The position numbers and the translations under genes are program-made. The notes beneath the pieces were generated by a model. The model was not told the DNA's origin, ran no database searches, and saw nothing but the letters and a program-made list of their open reading frames with translations. From DATAXV01 sp036272915 (lineage in GTDB: Bacteria; Chloroflexota; Dormibacteria; Dormibacterales; Dormibacteraceae): a stretch of DNA of 64,000 nucleotides. The stretch lies in assembly GCA_036272915.1 (NCBI GenBank), contig DATAXV010000112.1, forward strand, positions 54,824 to 118,823, given 5' to 3'. Every line of letters starts with the position of its first letter. Position 1 is the stretch's first letter. Below, one piece after another: positions 51,717 to 59,464 of the stretch.

Positions 51717-52548
51717 ACCAGTGCTCCGGATATGCCCGGATGAAGTCCTCGAACCGCCTGACGACGCGCTGCATGAGCTCGGTGGACAGATCGTGGGAGC
51801 GCGCCGAGCCGCGCTCCGGCGGCTGGATCGGGGGGTCGATGTGGACGTGGTACCGGCCGTCCCCCTCGGCCCGGCAGTAGACCGGGAGCAGGGGGCTGCG
51901 GTAGCGGACGGAGAGCGCCGCCGGCCCGCCGGGAACGGTCGCCTGGTGGCCGAAGAACGAGACCTCGACGCCGGGGCCGTGGGGCAGGTCGCAGACCAGC
52001 GCCACCAGCTGGTTCGCCTCGAGCGCCTGGGCCAGGTCGCGGACCGCGCTCCTCCCCATCGGGACCAGCCGCAGGCCGTGGCGGGAGCGGGAGGCGACGA
52101 CCTCGTCGTTGAGCGAGCCGGGGAGGCGCTCGGCGACGGCGACGATCGAGTAGCCCCAGATCGCGCCGAGCGCCCCGCACACGTCCCACGAGCCCATGTG
52201 GGGGAGCACCAGGATGGCGCCCCGGCCCTGGGCCAAGGCCGCGTCGAGGTGCTCCTTGCCGTCGACCGAGACCCGCTCCTTGATCTGCTCGGGGGTCAGG
52301 TCGGCGATCACGAAGAGGTCGGCGAGCATGCGGCCGTAGTTGGCGCTGGCGGCGCGCACCGTGCGTGCCACGAGCGGGTCGTCCTCGGGCCTCTGCAGCA
52401 CCGCCGCGTAGTTGTGCCGGCTCGCCCGGCGGCGGCCGGGGAACACCTCGTAGAACATGGCGGTGGCCGCGCCGGCGACGCCGTACCGCGCGCGGGGAGG
52501 GAGCGACGTAGTCAGCTTGACGCCGACGCGGTAGGCGAGTCCGAGCAC
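51691..52548 (-). CDS. LpxL/PatA-like lipid acyltransferase (2)
   Basis: The 285-residue paralogue of the neighbouring acyltransferase has H-x4-D (PHMGSWDVCGA) as catalytic pair, LVCDLPHGPGVEVSFFG and PEHWYAFRPI at the end. It differs from its neighbour in the acid residue (Asp instead of Glu), so the two likely act at different positions or on different acceptors. Its start is 8 bases from the truncated inositol-phosphate synthase stop, so the operon probably includes both. Confidence 0.88.
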   Translation of the reverse strand: MLGLAYRVGVKLTTSLPPRARYGVAGAATAMFYEVFPGRRRASRHNYAAVLQRPEDDPLVARTVRAASANYGRMLADLFVIADLTPEQIKERVSVDGKEHLDAALAQGRGAILVLPHMGSWDVCGALGAIWGYSIVAVAERLPGSLNDEVVASRSRHGLRLVPMGRSAVRDLAQALEANQLVALVCDLPHGPGVEVSFFGHQATVPGGPAALSVRYRSPLLPVYCRAEGDGRYHVHIDPPIQPPERGSARSHDLSTELMQRVVRRFEDFIRAYPEHWYAFRPILR

Positions 52549-52556
52549 GGGGAGGC

Positions 52557-53090
52557 CTATCTCTCCACGGGCCGTTCCGCCTCGCGGCGGCGATGAGCGG
52601 TGATGAACTGGTCGGTCAGGCGCCGAGCGACGGGGGCCGTGTACGGCTGGGGTGGCGACTTCAGGAAGTAGGAGCCGGTGCCCTGCAGCGCCGGCCTGGA
52701 GCAGCGGAGGGCGTCGATCAGGATCGCCGCCGAGTTGGGCGGCGCGTGGGCCTCGAGCTTGAGCTCGACGTTGACGGGGACGTCGCCGGTGCCGCGACCT
52801 TCGCGACGGGTGAGGGCGGACTTGCGGTCATGCGGCCAGAGCGCGTGGTCGGAGGGCCCGATGCCCATGTTGTCGTCGCCCACAGCGTCGTCGAGCTGCG
52901 AGGTGACCGACCGCGTCTTCGAGATCTTCTTCGAGATCAGGCGCTCCTGCTCAAGCATGTTGAGAAAGTCGGTGTTACCACCGAAGTCTAGCTGGTGGGC
53001 GCGGTCCAGCCGGACGCCGCCCTCGCCGGAGAGGCGGGTCAGCGTGCGGTGGGCGACGATGGCGTCGATCAGCTCCCCGTCTGTGGTCAC
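52557..53090 (-). CDS. ino1: inositol-1-phosphate synthase, C-terminal fragment (N-terminal NAD domain missing)
   Basis: The 177 residues align only with the second half of myo-inositol-1-phosphate synthase: GGNTDFLNMLEQERLISKKI, SKTRSVTSQL, GPSDHALWPHDRKSALT, GDVPVNVELKLEA, PPNSAAILIDALRC and SYFLKSPPQPY. About 190 N-terminal residues with the NAD-binding glycines are absent; an ArsR gene occupies that place. GTG 53090 has GAGGA some ten bases upstream, so it may still be translated. Without the Rossmann part it cannot be a normal synthase. It leads the lipid cluster that needs inositol phosphate. Confidence 0.85.
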   Translation of the reverse strand: MTTDGELIDAIVAHRTLTRLSGEGGVRLDRAHQLDFGGNTDFLNMLEQERLISKKISKTRSVTSQLDDAVGDDNMGIGPSDHALWPHDRKSALTRREGRGTGDVPVNVELKLEAHAPPNSAAILIDALRCSRPALQGTGSYFLKSPPQPYTAPVARRLTDQFITAHRRREAERPVER

Positions 53091-53105
53091 TGCCTGATTC
53101 CTCGT

Positions 53106-53420
53106 TCAGCGCGGACCCAGGCCGCTCTGGATGTGCCGGTGCTGGGAGAGCAGCTCCCAGAACATGAGCTGGAAGCGCCGGACCTGATCCCAATCCAGGG
53201 AGCAGAAGACCTGCCTCCCCTCCCGCCGCCGCTGCAAGGCCCCTCCGCGCCGGAGCAGCGCCAGGTGCCACGACACCCGGGGCTGGCTCATGCGGAGCCG
53301 GAGGGCCAGCTCCTGGACGCTCAGCTCACCCTCCGCGAGCACCTCGAGGATGCGCAGGCGGGTGGGGCTGGCCAGCCCCTTGAGATGGGTCAGCAGCAGG
53401 CGGCGATCATGCGCATACAT
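53106..53420 (-). CDS. ArsR-family winged-helix regulator
   Basis: The 104-residue protein has the ArsR fold: LLLTHLKGLASPTRLRILEV, LSVQELALRLRMSQPRVSWH (recognition helix) and RRREGRQVFCSLD (wing). There is no Cys metal motif in the recognition helix, so it is not an arsenic sensor of the classic type. It ends 15 bases before the truncated ino1 and may be co-transcribed with the lipid genes as their regulator. Confidence 0.88.
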   Translation of the reverse strand: MYAHDRRLLLTHLKGLASPTRLRILEVLAEGELSVQELALRLRMSQPRVSWHLALLRRGGALQRRREGRQVFCSLDWDQVRRFQLMFWELLSQHRHIQSGLGPR

Positions 53421-53591
53421 AACGATTTCTTTATCTCAATCGTAATCCATCAAGGAGTCTTTATGACTGGTGCGGCCTGAGGCCGTATTGCTTCATGAGG
53501 GGCGAAGCGGTTGAGGGTGGTCAGCAGCCGGTCGATTCGCGGACGATGAAACAGGTCATCACGAGCACCACGCAGGACGTATCTTTGCGTC

Positions 53592-53981
53592 GTGGTCACT
53601 GACAGGCAGGACTCGTCGGCGGACCTGGCTGCGGGATTGGTGGAGGACGCGCAGCGGCTCGTCCGGCTGGAGATCGATCTGGCCAAGCAGGAGATCCGGG
53701 AGCTGGCCATCCGCAACGGCGTGGCCATCGCCCTCTTCGTCGCAGCCGGCGTGCTCGCGCTGACCGCGCTGCTGGTCGGCATCCCCGTGCTCATCGTGAT
53801 GGCGTTCGCGAACCATGTCGTCGCGGCCGCGGTCTGGATCGCGGCCTACATAGTCGTGGCGGCGGTGCTGGGCTTGGTTGGGAAGTTCATGCTGAAGATC
53901 TCCCCGCCCAAGAGGACCCTGACCTCGCTCCAGGAGACGAAGGAATGGCTGGTTCAACAGATCAGATCGACAGGGAGATAG
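53592..53981 (+). CDS. phage-holin superfamily III / actinobacterial Holin-X-like membrane protein
   Basis: The 129-residue protein begins with an amphipathic helix (LVEDAQRLVRLEIDLAKQEI), then two membrane helices (residues about 44-70 and 80-100) and a charged tail. This matches the chromosomal 'Holin-X' family of actinobacteria, whose members are envelope proteins rather than phage holins. GTG 53592 is the start. The next gene overlaps its last 37 bases. Confidence 0.75.
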   Translation: MVTDRQDSSADLAAGLVEDAQRLVRLEIDLAKQEIRELAIRNGVAIALFVAAGVLALTALLVGIPVLIVMAFANHVVAAAVWIAAYIVVAAVLGLVGKFMLKISPPKRTLTSLQETKEWLVQQIRSTGR

Positions 53982-54427
53982 CCGAGGTGCGGGGATCGAT
54001 CGAGTCTCGCATCGTCGAGCTGCGCCAGCGTGGCCAGCGGCGGATCCGGGAGTACCGGCGGATCGCCCTGATCGGGCTGGGCGTGGCGGGCGGCGTCGCC
54101 GTCGTCGCCGTCGGCGGGTACGCCCTCTACCGCTACACGCGGCCGCCCTCACGTCGGGAGCGGATCGAGCGCCTGGTTCCCGCCGGCGCGCTGCGGCGGC
54201 TGGTCGATCTGGCGCGGCTCCGCCAGCGGGTAGAGCTGGCCATGCGGCGCGAGCTGCCCGCGGTCCGGCTCTACGTCGGCGACCACCAGGTCGGTGAGAA
54301 GCCGGCCAAGCCGAGGGTCGAGGTCATCGCCGTCCGGGCGGCGCGCATCCTGGGCACTGCCGCCGGGTCCGCGCTCGCCGGCAATCTCGCCAAGGCCGTG
54401 ACGAAGCGCCGCAACGAGGCCGCGTAG
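53945..54427 (+). CDS. DUF3618-like membrane-anchored protein
   Basis: The 160-residue protein starts STDQIDREIAEVRGSIESRI, the N-terminal charged helix of DUF3618 proteins, followed by a basic helix and a membrane segment (LIGLGVAGGVAVVAVGGYAL). The C-terminal half is basic and helical with a small Ala/Gly-rich stretch near 135-150. Overlap with the Holin-X-like gene by 37 bases indicates co-expression. DUF3618 and Holin-X genes are typical neighbours. The function is unknown. Confidence 0.72.
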   Translation: MAGSTDQIDREIAEVRGSIESRIVELRQRGQRRIREYRRIALIGLGVAGGVAVVAVGGYALYRYTRPPSRRERIERLVPAGALRRLVDLARLRQRVELAMRRELPAVRLYVGDHQVGEKPAKPRVEVIAVRAARILGTAAGSALAGNLAKAVTKRRNEAA

Positions 54428-54529
54428 CCCCGAATTGGTCGAGGGGGCCCTCCCCGTCTGCCCCGATCGGCGGCGCCGGGGGCCCGGCCGGCCCTCTCCG
54501 GCCCCCGCACCTGCCAGGAGCGAGGTGCC

Positions 54530-55069
54530 GTGCGCGCGCTGGTGACGGGGATCGCGACCCTGATCGGCATCGCCCTGTTCGGGGCGGCACTCTTCTTCGG
54601 CCTGATCGCGGGCGTGCTGCTGGCGACGGCCATCACCGGCGGCCATCCCGCCAGCACCGTGCTCTGGCCGTGCGCCCTGCTCGGCTTCGCCGCCGGCTTC
54701 GTCGTGGCGCTCCTCGTCGCCCGCGCCGTGCCCCGCTTCGTCTACGCCCTCCGGGTGGCCAGCCTGCGGCGGGGAGGCACCCGGGCGATGGCGTCCGTGG
54801 TCGAGCTGGAGGAGCGCGTCAGCTCGACCCGCCGCGGGGTCTCCAACACCCGCTACGGGATGCACCTGCGCTGGACCGACCCGGTGTCGGGCGCGGTCCA
54901 CGAGCACGACCGGGTCTACGTCGTCGCCTCGCCGCAGGGAGCGCCACGGCACTTCCAGGAGGAGTTCGACCGCGGCGCCAAGGTGCCGGTGCTCTTCCAC
55001 CAGCACCACCCCGGCCGCTTCGTCGTCGACATCCCCTACCGGCCGGCGCTGGCCGACATGTTCCTCTGA
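54530..55069 (+). CDS. membrane protein with DUF3592-like domain
   Basis: The 179-residue protein has two membrane helices in the first 70 residues, then a beta-rich domain (VELEERVSSTRRGVSNTRYG, LRWTDPVSG, YVVASPQG, FHQHHPGRFVVDIPYRP) like the DUF3592 fold. The function is unknown. GTG 54530 has GCGAGGTGC just before it. The end overlaps the convergent rhomboid gene by 34 bases. Confidence 0.65.
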   Translation: MRALVTGIATLIGIALFGAALFFGLIAGVLLATAITGGHPASTVLWPCALLGFAAGFVVALLVARAVPRFVYALRVASLRRGGTRAMASVVELEERVSSTRRGVSNTRYGMHLRWTDPVSGAVHEHDRVYVVASPQGAPRHFQEEFDRGAKVPVLFHQHHPGRFVVDIPYRPALADMFL

Positions 55070-55698
55070 TCGCCTGAACCCGCCGCCGTGCCGGGAGCGC
55101 CGCCCAGCACCGTCATCCCCAGCGCCAGCACGCAGCCGACCAGGAAGGCGGCGCCGTGGAGGTTGCCGGTGACGAGCAGGATCAGCCCGGCCAACGCGGC
55201 CACACCACCGGTGGCGCGGACCGGCCCGCGGCCGCGGAACAGGGCCTGGACGGAGAGTCCCGCGGCGAGCCCGAAATTAGCGATCGAGTTGCCGGCGAAG
55301 CCCTGGTGAATCCAGGCGTAGGCGATCACCTCCGCCGCCAGTCCGGTGCCGAGGTAGAGCACCAGCCAGCGCCTGCGCCCCAGGACCCGCTCGGCAGCGA
55401 TGCCCACCAGCAGCAGGGAGAGGAGGTTGAAGACGGTTCCCGGCCAGCCGCCGTCCTGGACCACGAGGGGCGTCGCCAGCCGCCACCACTGCCCGTGCAG
55501 CAGCAGCTGGGGGTCGCGGCGGAGCAGAGGCAGCAGCCAGGGGATGACGAACTGAAGAACGCTGACCGACCCGGTCACGACCAGCGTGGCGGCGGTGACC
55601 AGGGGCCTCACCTGGCGCCCTCCCCCCTGGCGGACCAGCAGCATGCCGGAGGCGAAGGCCGCGTAGAGCGTGGCGCCGAGAAGCAGGCTCGTCATCAT
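55036..55698 (-). CDS. rhomboid-family intramembrane protein
   Basis: The 220-residue protein has six to seven membrane helices. Rhomboid hallmarks are HGQWWRLATPLVVQDGGW in loop 1, FNLLSLLLVGIAAERVLGRRRWLVLYL, a Ser in GNSIANFGLA at the GxSG position (following Gly replaced by Ile) and a His in LHGAAFLVGCVLA for the dyad. It may therefore be an active serine protease, though the active-site surroundings are unusual. It is divergent from a TetR gene with two tetO-like palindromes in the 67-base gap. Confidence 0.8.
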   Translation of the reverse strand: MMTSLLLGATLYAAFASGMLLVRQGGGRQVRPLVTAATLVVTGSVSVLQFVIPWLLPLLRRDPQLLLHGQWWRLATPLVVQDGGWPGTVFNLLSLLLVGIAAERVLGRRRWLVLYLGTGLAAEVIAYAWIHQGFAGNSIANFGLAAGLSVQALFRGRGPVRATGGVAALAGLILLVTGNLHGAAFLVGCVLALGMTVLGGAPGTAAGSGDQRNMSASAGR

Positions 55699-55712
55699 GC
55701 CCGCACCGGATT

Positions 55713-55729
55713 CCTTATCATCGATAAGG
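55713..55729. promoter_or_regulatory. tetO-like operator 1
   Basis: CCTTATC-ATC-GATAAGG has perfect seven-base arms and three central bases. The core TATCATCGATA differs from classical tetO (TATCATTGATA) at one base. It is centred at 55721, 23 bases from the second operator, and 15 bases before the rhomboid start codon. Confidence 0.75.
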
Positions 55730-55735
55730 ATGCTA

Positions 55736-55752
55736 CCTTATCGGCGATAAGG
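55736..55752. promoter_or_regulatory. tetO-like operator 2
   Basis: CCTTATC-GGC-GATAAGG has the same arms as operator 1, extended by an A/T pair to 19 bases (55735-55753). It lies 13 bases before the TetR start codon. Two similar operators in a divergent promoter copy the tetR/tetA layout. Confidence 0.75.
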
Positions 55753-55765
55753 TGGCAAGCGACAT

Positions 55766-56305
55766 ATGGCCCTGAAGCGTGAGATCGTGGTGGAGACGGC
55801 GCTGAGGCTGCTCAACGAGGTCGGCGTGGACGGGCTCTCCACGCGCCGGCTCGCCGTCGAGCTCGGTGTGCGCTCGCCGGCGCTGTACTGGCATTTCAAG
55901 GACAAGCAGGATCTGCTTGACCAGATGGCGTCGACGATGGTCGCCCGTGCGCTGGCCGGACTCGAATCGCCGGCGCCCGGCCAGGATTGGGCGGGATGGC
56001 TGTGCGATCGGGCACGGGCCTTTCGCGGAGGACTCCTCGCCTATCGCGACGGGGCCAGGGTCCACGCCGGGTCTCGACCCGAGGGCGAGGACCTGAGACC
56101 GATCTGGCGGCTGGCGGAGATGATGGAGGCGTCGGGCCTCTCCCGCCTGGACGCGATCCGGGGGATCGTGGCGGTGAGTCGCTACACCGTCGGCTGCGTG
56201 GCCGAGGAGCAGGCCACCGGCCCTCGCGCCTTCGACGACGATCCCGACGCCGGCTTCGAGTTCGGCCTACGCCTGCTTCTGCGCGGCCTGGGCGCACCGG
56301 ACTGA
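55766..56305 (+). CDS. TetR-family repressor of the tetracycline-repressor class
   Basis: The 179-residue protein has an N-terminal DNA-binding domain (IVVETALRLLNEVGVDGLST, RRLAVELGVRSPALYWHFKD) very close to the true TetR class, in particular LNEVG and PxLYWHxKxK. The C-terminal domain has the TetR_C-like YRDGARVHAGSRP and later CVAEEQ. The two tetO-like palindromes before it fit this recognition helix. No tetracycline efflux pump is present; the divergent gene is a rhomboid. The ligand is unknown. Confidence 0.88.
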   Translation: MALKREIVVETALRLLNEVGVDGLSTRRLAVELGVRSPALYWHFKDKQDLLDQMASTMVARALAGLESPAPGQDWAGWLCDRARAFRGGLLAYRDGARVHAGSRPEGEDLRPIWRLAEMMEASGLSRLDAIRGIVAVSRYTVGCVAEEQATGPRAFDDDPDAGFEFGLRLLLRGLGAPD

Positions 56306-56378
56306 CGTGGAGCCCGTCCCGCCGGCGGATCGGCGCCGGGACGTCCCCAGGCGGCGGGGCGGGCCTGGACGAGGACGA

Positions 56379-56534
56379 CTACCTCCGAATCTGCTCCTGG
56401 CTACGGCGCTCGCTGGGCATGTTTCGAGTGACCCACTCGGTCAGCGCCCAGATGGACACCCTCCCCTCGGCGACCTGGCGCTCCATCACCGCGAGCTCGG
56501 CCGCGAGATCACGCCCGTCCTGTTTCTCTGCCAT
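56379..56534 (-). CDS. small hypothetical protein, 51 residues
   Basis: The charged, helical peptide MAEKQDGRDLAAELAVMERQ and so on ends SERRSQEQIRR; no family is recognised. ATG 56534 has AGGAGGA about 12 bases upstream, slightly far. The longer frame to 56702 is Arg-rich and unlikely. It is convergent with the TetR gene. Confidence 0.5.
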   Translation of the reverse strand: MAEKQDGRDLAAELAVMERQVAEGRVSIWALTEWVTRNMPSERRSQEQIRR

Positions 56535-56793
56535 CGCTAGATAGATCCTCCTGCAGCCATTGCCATACCCGATCTCGGGACTCCGACCGACGCGCGCATC
56601 CGGCCGGCGCGCGATCCGCTGCCGGCATTCTGACCGCCGGCGCCCGCCGCTTGCGCCGGCGAGCGATTGGTAGTTGAACATGACCCGGGGCCTGTTCGCC
56701 ACTGAACCGATGACACCGCCCCCCGCCGGGTCGGTGGCCGGCGCCCGGGTCGGGAAGCGTCCGGCCCCGGGAGCGGTGCCGGACCTCGGCCCG

Positions 56794-57363
56794 TCAGTTC
56801 AGGGCGGGGTCGTCCGGCATCGTCGCCAGCATGGCCAGCTGGCCGCCCTGCCGGCGGAGCACCCGCTGCCAGAGAGCGCGCGGATCCTCGCTGAAGGGAT
56901 CGGCCGCGATGGCGGGAAGCAGATACCAGGAACCGTCGCCGATCTCGTTCTCCAGCTGGCCGGCGTCCCAGCCCGCATAGCCGGCGAAGACCCTCAGGCC
57001 GGCGAGCTTGTAGGCGAGCATCACCGGCGGCGCGTCGAGGTCGACCAGGCCCAGGTCCTCGAGTCCCGGGACCTCGAGGCACTTCCAGCCCATCGGCTCC
57101 TCTCCGCCCGACACCCGGGCCAGGCACAGCGCCGCCTCCGGCGACACCGGTCCTCCCCTGAAGACGACCTGGGGACCGCTGGCCAGCCCCGCCCAGTTGG
57201 GCAGGACCTGCTCGATGGCGACCTCGCTGGGACGGTTCAGAACCACCCCGACGGCGCCCTCGTCCCGATGCTGGACGACGAGGAGGACGGTTCGGACGAA
57301 GTTGGGATCTCCGAGCTGGGGGGTCGCGACCAGGAGGCGTCCGACCAGAGAGGCATCGGCCAT
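56794..57363 (-). CDS. YqgE/AlgH family protein (UPF0301)
   Basis: The 189-residue protein has family features: LVGRLLVATPQLGDPNFVRT, VVLNRPSEVAIEQVLP, VFRGGPVSPEAALCL and FAGYAGWDAGQLENEI, followed by W-Y-L. The family is widespread and of unknown function. ATG 57363 (MADASLVG) matches family length; the 28-residue upstream extension does not. Confidence 0.92.
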   Translation of the reverse strand: MADASLVGRLLVATPQLGDPNFVRTVLLVVQHRDEGAVGVVLNRPSEVAIEQVLPNWAGLASGPQVVFRGGPVSPEAALCLARVSGGEEPMGWKCLEVPGLEDLGLVDLDAPPVMLAYKLAGLRVFAGYAGWDAGQLENEIGDGSWYLLPAIAADPFSEDPRALWQRVLRRQGGQLAMLATMPDDPALN

Positions 57364-57485
57364 ACGGACATTCTGCCCGCTACCGCCGTGCGCAATCGCC
57401 GTGAACTGGCATCCATCCGGGAAGTGCGACGAGGATCGCCCGAGCACCTGCGAACCGGCTCACGGGGCGGTAGTCTGGTCAGATC

Positions 57486-58082
57486 GTGCTGAGAGCATGG
57501 ATGGCCATGCCGTGGCGGTGGTTCACCGCCAAGTCCAGCGTCTCGCTGTCATCGCTGGATCGTCAGGAGCTCCTGCGGCTGGCCGGCCGCCTCCGCGCCT
57601 GGAGCTTCGCCGCCGCGCTGGCCTCCTGCCCGCTCTTCCTGGTCGCCGCCAGCGCACGCTGGCTGGGCGCGACCGAGCTCTACGTCCTGCTCTGGTTCCC
57701 GGGCACGATGTGCAGCTTCGTCGCGGTGTCGACCAGCCTCTATTCCAGCCTGACCCTGGCCCGCGCCGTGATCGACCGCAACCGGCTCCCGGTCGCGTGC
57801 AAGGGCAACGTGCACGCCCTCTTCACCTCGCCCGAGGGCGGCTGGCCGCTCCTCATCCGCGACCAGGACGGCCGCTGGCTGTGGCTCACCGGCCGCGAGC
57901 CCGACCTCACCGCCGCCCGGAACGCGCTCGGCCGGCGCCGCCGCGGGTTCTCCCTCACCGTCCAGGTGACCCTGACCTACTACCCGACGACGCACGTCAT
58001 CAAGGAGGTCAAGGGCACCACCGCCGAGGAGCGTGAGATGGTCCCGGCGACCGTGCGCAACCTGGCCCCGAACCCGGCCTGA
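57486..58082 (+). CDS. hypothetical membrane protein with two helices
   Basis: The 198-residue protein has two membrane segments (residues about 40-55 and 62-90) and a cytoplasmic C-terminal domain with Trp-rich strands (GWPLLIRDQDGRWLWLTG) and a basic RRRRG loop. No family is recognised. It begins at GTG 57486, with ATG 57498 as an alternative. It is convergent with the CcdC-like gene 10 bases away. Confidence 0.6.
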   Translation: MLRAWMAMPWRWFTAKSSVSLSSLDRQELLRLAGRLRAWSFAAALASCPLFLVAASARWLGATELYVLLWFPGTMCSFVAVSTSLYSSLTLARAVIDRNRLPVACKGNVHALFTSPEGGWPLLIRDQDGRWLWLTGREPDLTAARNALGRRRRGFSLTVQVTLTYYPTTHVIKEVKGTTAEEREMVPATVRNLAPNPA

Positions 58083-58092
58083 GGCGGCCGCC

Positions 58093-58641
58093 TCAGGAGG
58101 GGGCGTTCGGCAGCTGTCCCGCCTGATGCTGGCGGAAGCGGTTGTAGAGGAGTGCCGCCCGGCTCGCCCACATGCCGACGGACAGGAAGATCAGGTCCGT
58201 CGAGAGGTCGGACAGGAAGCCGTGAGGAGCGCTGTGCCCGGGGCTCGGCGGCCCGAAACCGCTGCTGCCGCCGAGCAGGAACGAGGCACCCAGGCGGAGG
58301 GCCAGCGTGACCACGAAGATGACGGCGAAGACGACGCCTCCGCGCATCCACAACACCCCCGACTGGGGGTCGACCCAGAAGGTCATGAAGCGGACCAGGA
58401 CCACGCCCAGGCCGAGGCCGATGATCAGGCAGACCGGCGCCAGGATGAGGGCGGGGATGCTCTGGATCAGCGCCGGGCCGGCGGTGCCCAGGGAGGCGAG
58501 CAGGATCACGCAGTAGAGCCCGGCCGTGACGATCAGGCGGTTGGGACGGACCGGCTGGGGCCTCATCCGCCGCGCGATCGCGAAGCAGATGACGACCAGG
58601 ACGATCGCGTACGTGATAAGCGTCGTTTCGTTGGCCTTCAC
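58093..58641 (-). CDS. CcdC-like membrane protein (DUF1453)
   Basis: The 182-residue protein has four to five membrane helices. The loop IARRMRPQPVRPNRLI and the FMTFWVDPQSGVLWMRGG segment resemble CcdC/DUF1453 proteins of actinobacteria and Firmicutes. CcdC has been linked by name to cytochrome c maturation but is not essential for it. The start overlaps the stop of the nuclease-like gene by four bases (ATGA). Confidence 0.7.
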   Translation of the reverse strand: MKANETTLITYAIVLVVICFAIARRMRPQPVRPNRLIVTAGLYCVILLASLGTAGPALIQSIPALILAPVCLIIGLGLGVVLVRFMTFWVDPQSGVLWMRGGVVFAVIFVVTLALRLGASFLLGGSSGFGPPSPGHSAPHGFLSDLSTDLIFLSVGMWASRAALLYNRFRQHQAGQLPNAPS

Positions 58642-59450
58642 GGATCCCTCCTGGTCGCGGTTTCGAGGTCGAAATCGGCGACCACCGGAAAGTGGTCGCT
58701 CGGGAAGAGCGGCGGCTCACCGAAACGTACGATCTCATATCTCCTGGGTGAGAGTGGCAGCGGCCCGGGCCGGTGCATGATCCAGTCGATCCGGGCGCGG
58801 TCCCCGCGCCGGTCGCCCTTGAAGCCGTGGAACGTCCCCTCCGGGTCGCCCTGGTGCATGTCCTCGAAGCCCTGGTCGAGGTAGAGGCGCTGGACGTCGG
58901 AGCCGGCGGGGGCGTTGAAGTCGCCGGTCAGCAGGCAGGTGGCGCCGCCCGCCAGCGCCGCGAGGCGGCGAAGGATCAGGCGGCTGCCCTCCACGCGCGC
59001 GGCGGCGCTCTCGTGGTCGAGGTGGGTGTTGCAGTGCAGCAGCGGCCGCTCATGGCCCAGCGGGTGGAGCAGCGCCCAGGTGGCGCCGCGGACGCAGGCC
59101 GTGCCCCAGCTCTCCGACCACCGGTCGGGGGTCTCGCTGAGATAGAAGCCGCCAGCCTCGATGAGCCGGAGGCGGTCCGGGCGCCAGAAGATCGCCGGAT
59201 GCTCGGGGTGGACGCGGCTGGACACCTCAGGTCCAAGCGCGGAGAGGTAGCCGTCGAGGCGGCGGCGGTAGACGCGGAGATGGGGCTCCTGCAGCTCCTG
59301 AAAACCGATCAGGTCCGGGGCCTGTGCCTGGATCGCGCGGACGTTGACATCGGCGCGGCGGTCCCACGCGTTGACGCCGTCGCCGCGCGCGCTGGCCATG
59401 CGCACGTTGAAGGTCATGACTCGGAGACGCGAGGACGCGGTGGGGATCAT
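58638..59450 (-). CDS. endonuclease/exonuclease/phosphatase family protein
   Basis: The 270-residue protein has the EEP fold: LRVMTFNVRM at the start, IGFQELQEPHL (metal Glu), CNTHLDHES (His/Asp), LLTGDFNAP and the closing SDHFPVVADF. These are all catalytic motifs, so activity is expected, as an Mg-dependent phosphodiesterase or phosphatase of unknown substrate. ATG 59450 gives the natural length. It is co-translated with the CcdC-like gene and divergent from the PHP gene, 14 bases away. Confidence 0.9.
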   Translation of the reverse strand: MIPTASSRLRVMTFNVRMASARGDGVNAWDRRADVNVRAIQAQAPDLIGFQELQEPHLRVYRRRLDGYLSALGPEVSSRVHPEHPAIFWRPDRLRLIEAGGFYLSETPDRWSESWGTACVRGATWALLHPLGHERPLLHCNTHLDHESAAARVEGSRLILRRLAALAGGATCLLTGDFNAPAGSDVQRLYLDQGFEDMHQGDPEGTFHGFKGDRRGDRARIDWIMHRPGPLPLSPRRYEIVRFGEPPLFPSDHFPVVADFDLETATRRDP

Positions 59451-59464
59451 AGTGACATCCAAGC

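Noticed and set aside
53592..53981. Prophage holin
   Set aside because: No other phage gene is nearby; the protein fits the chromosomal Holin-X family with its DUF3618 partner.
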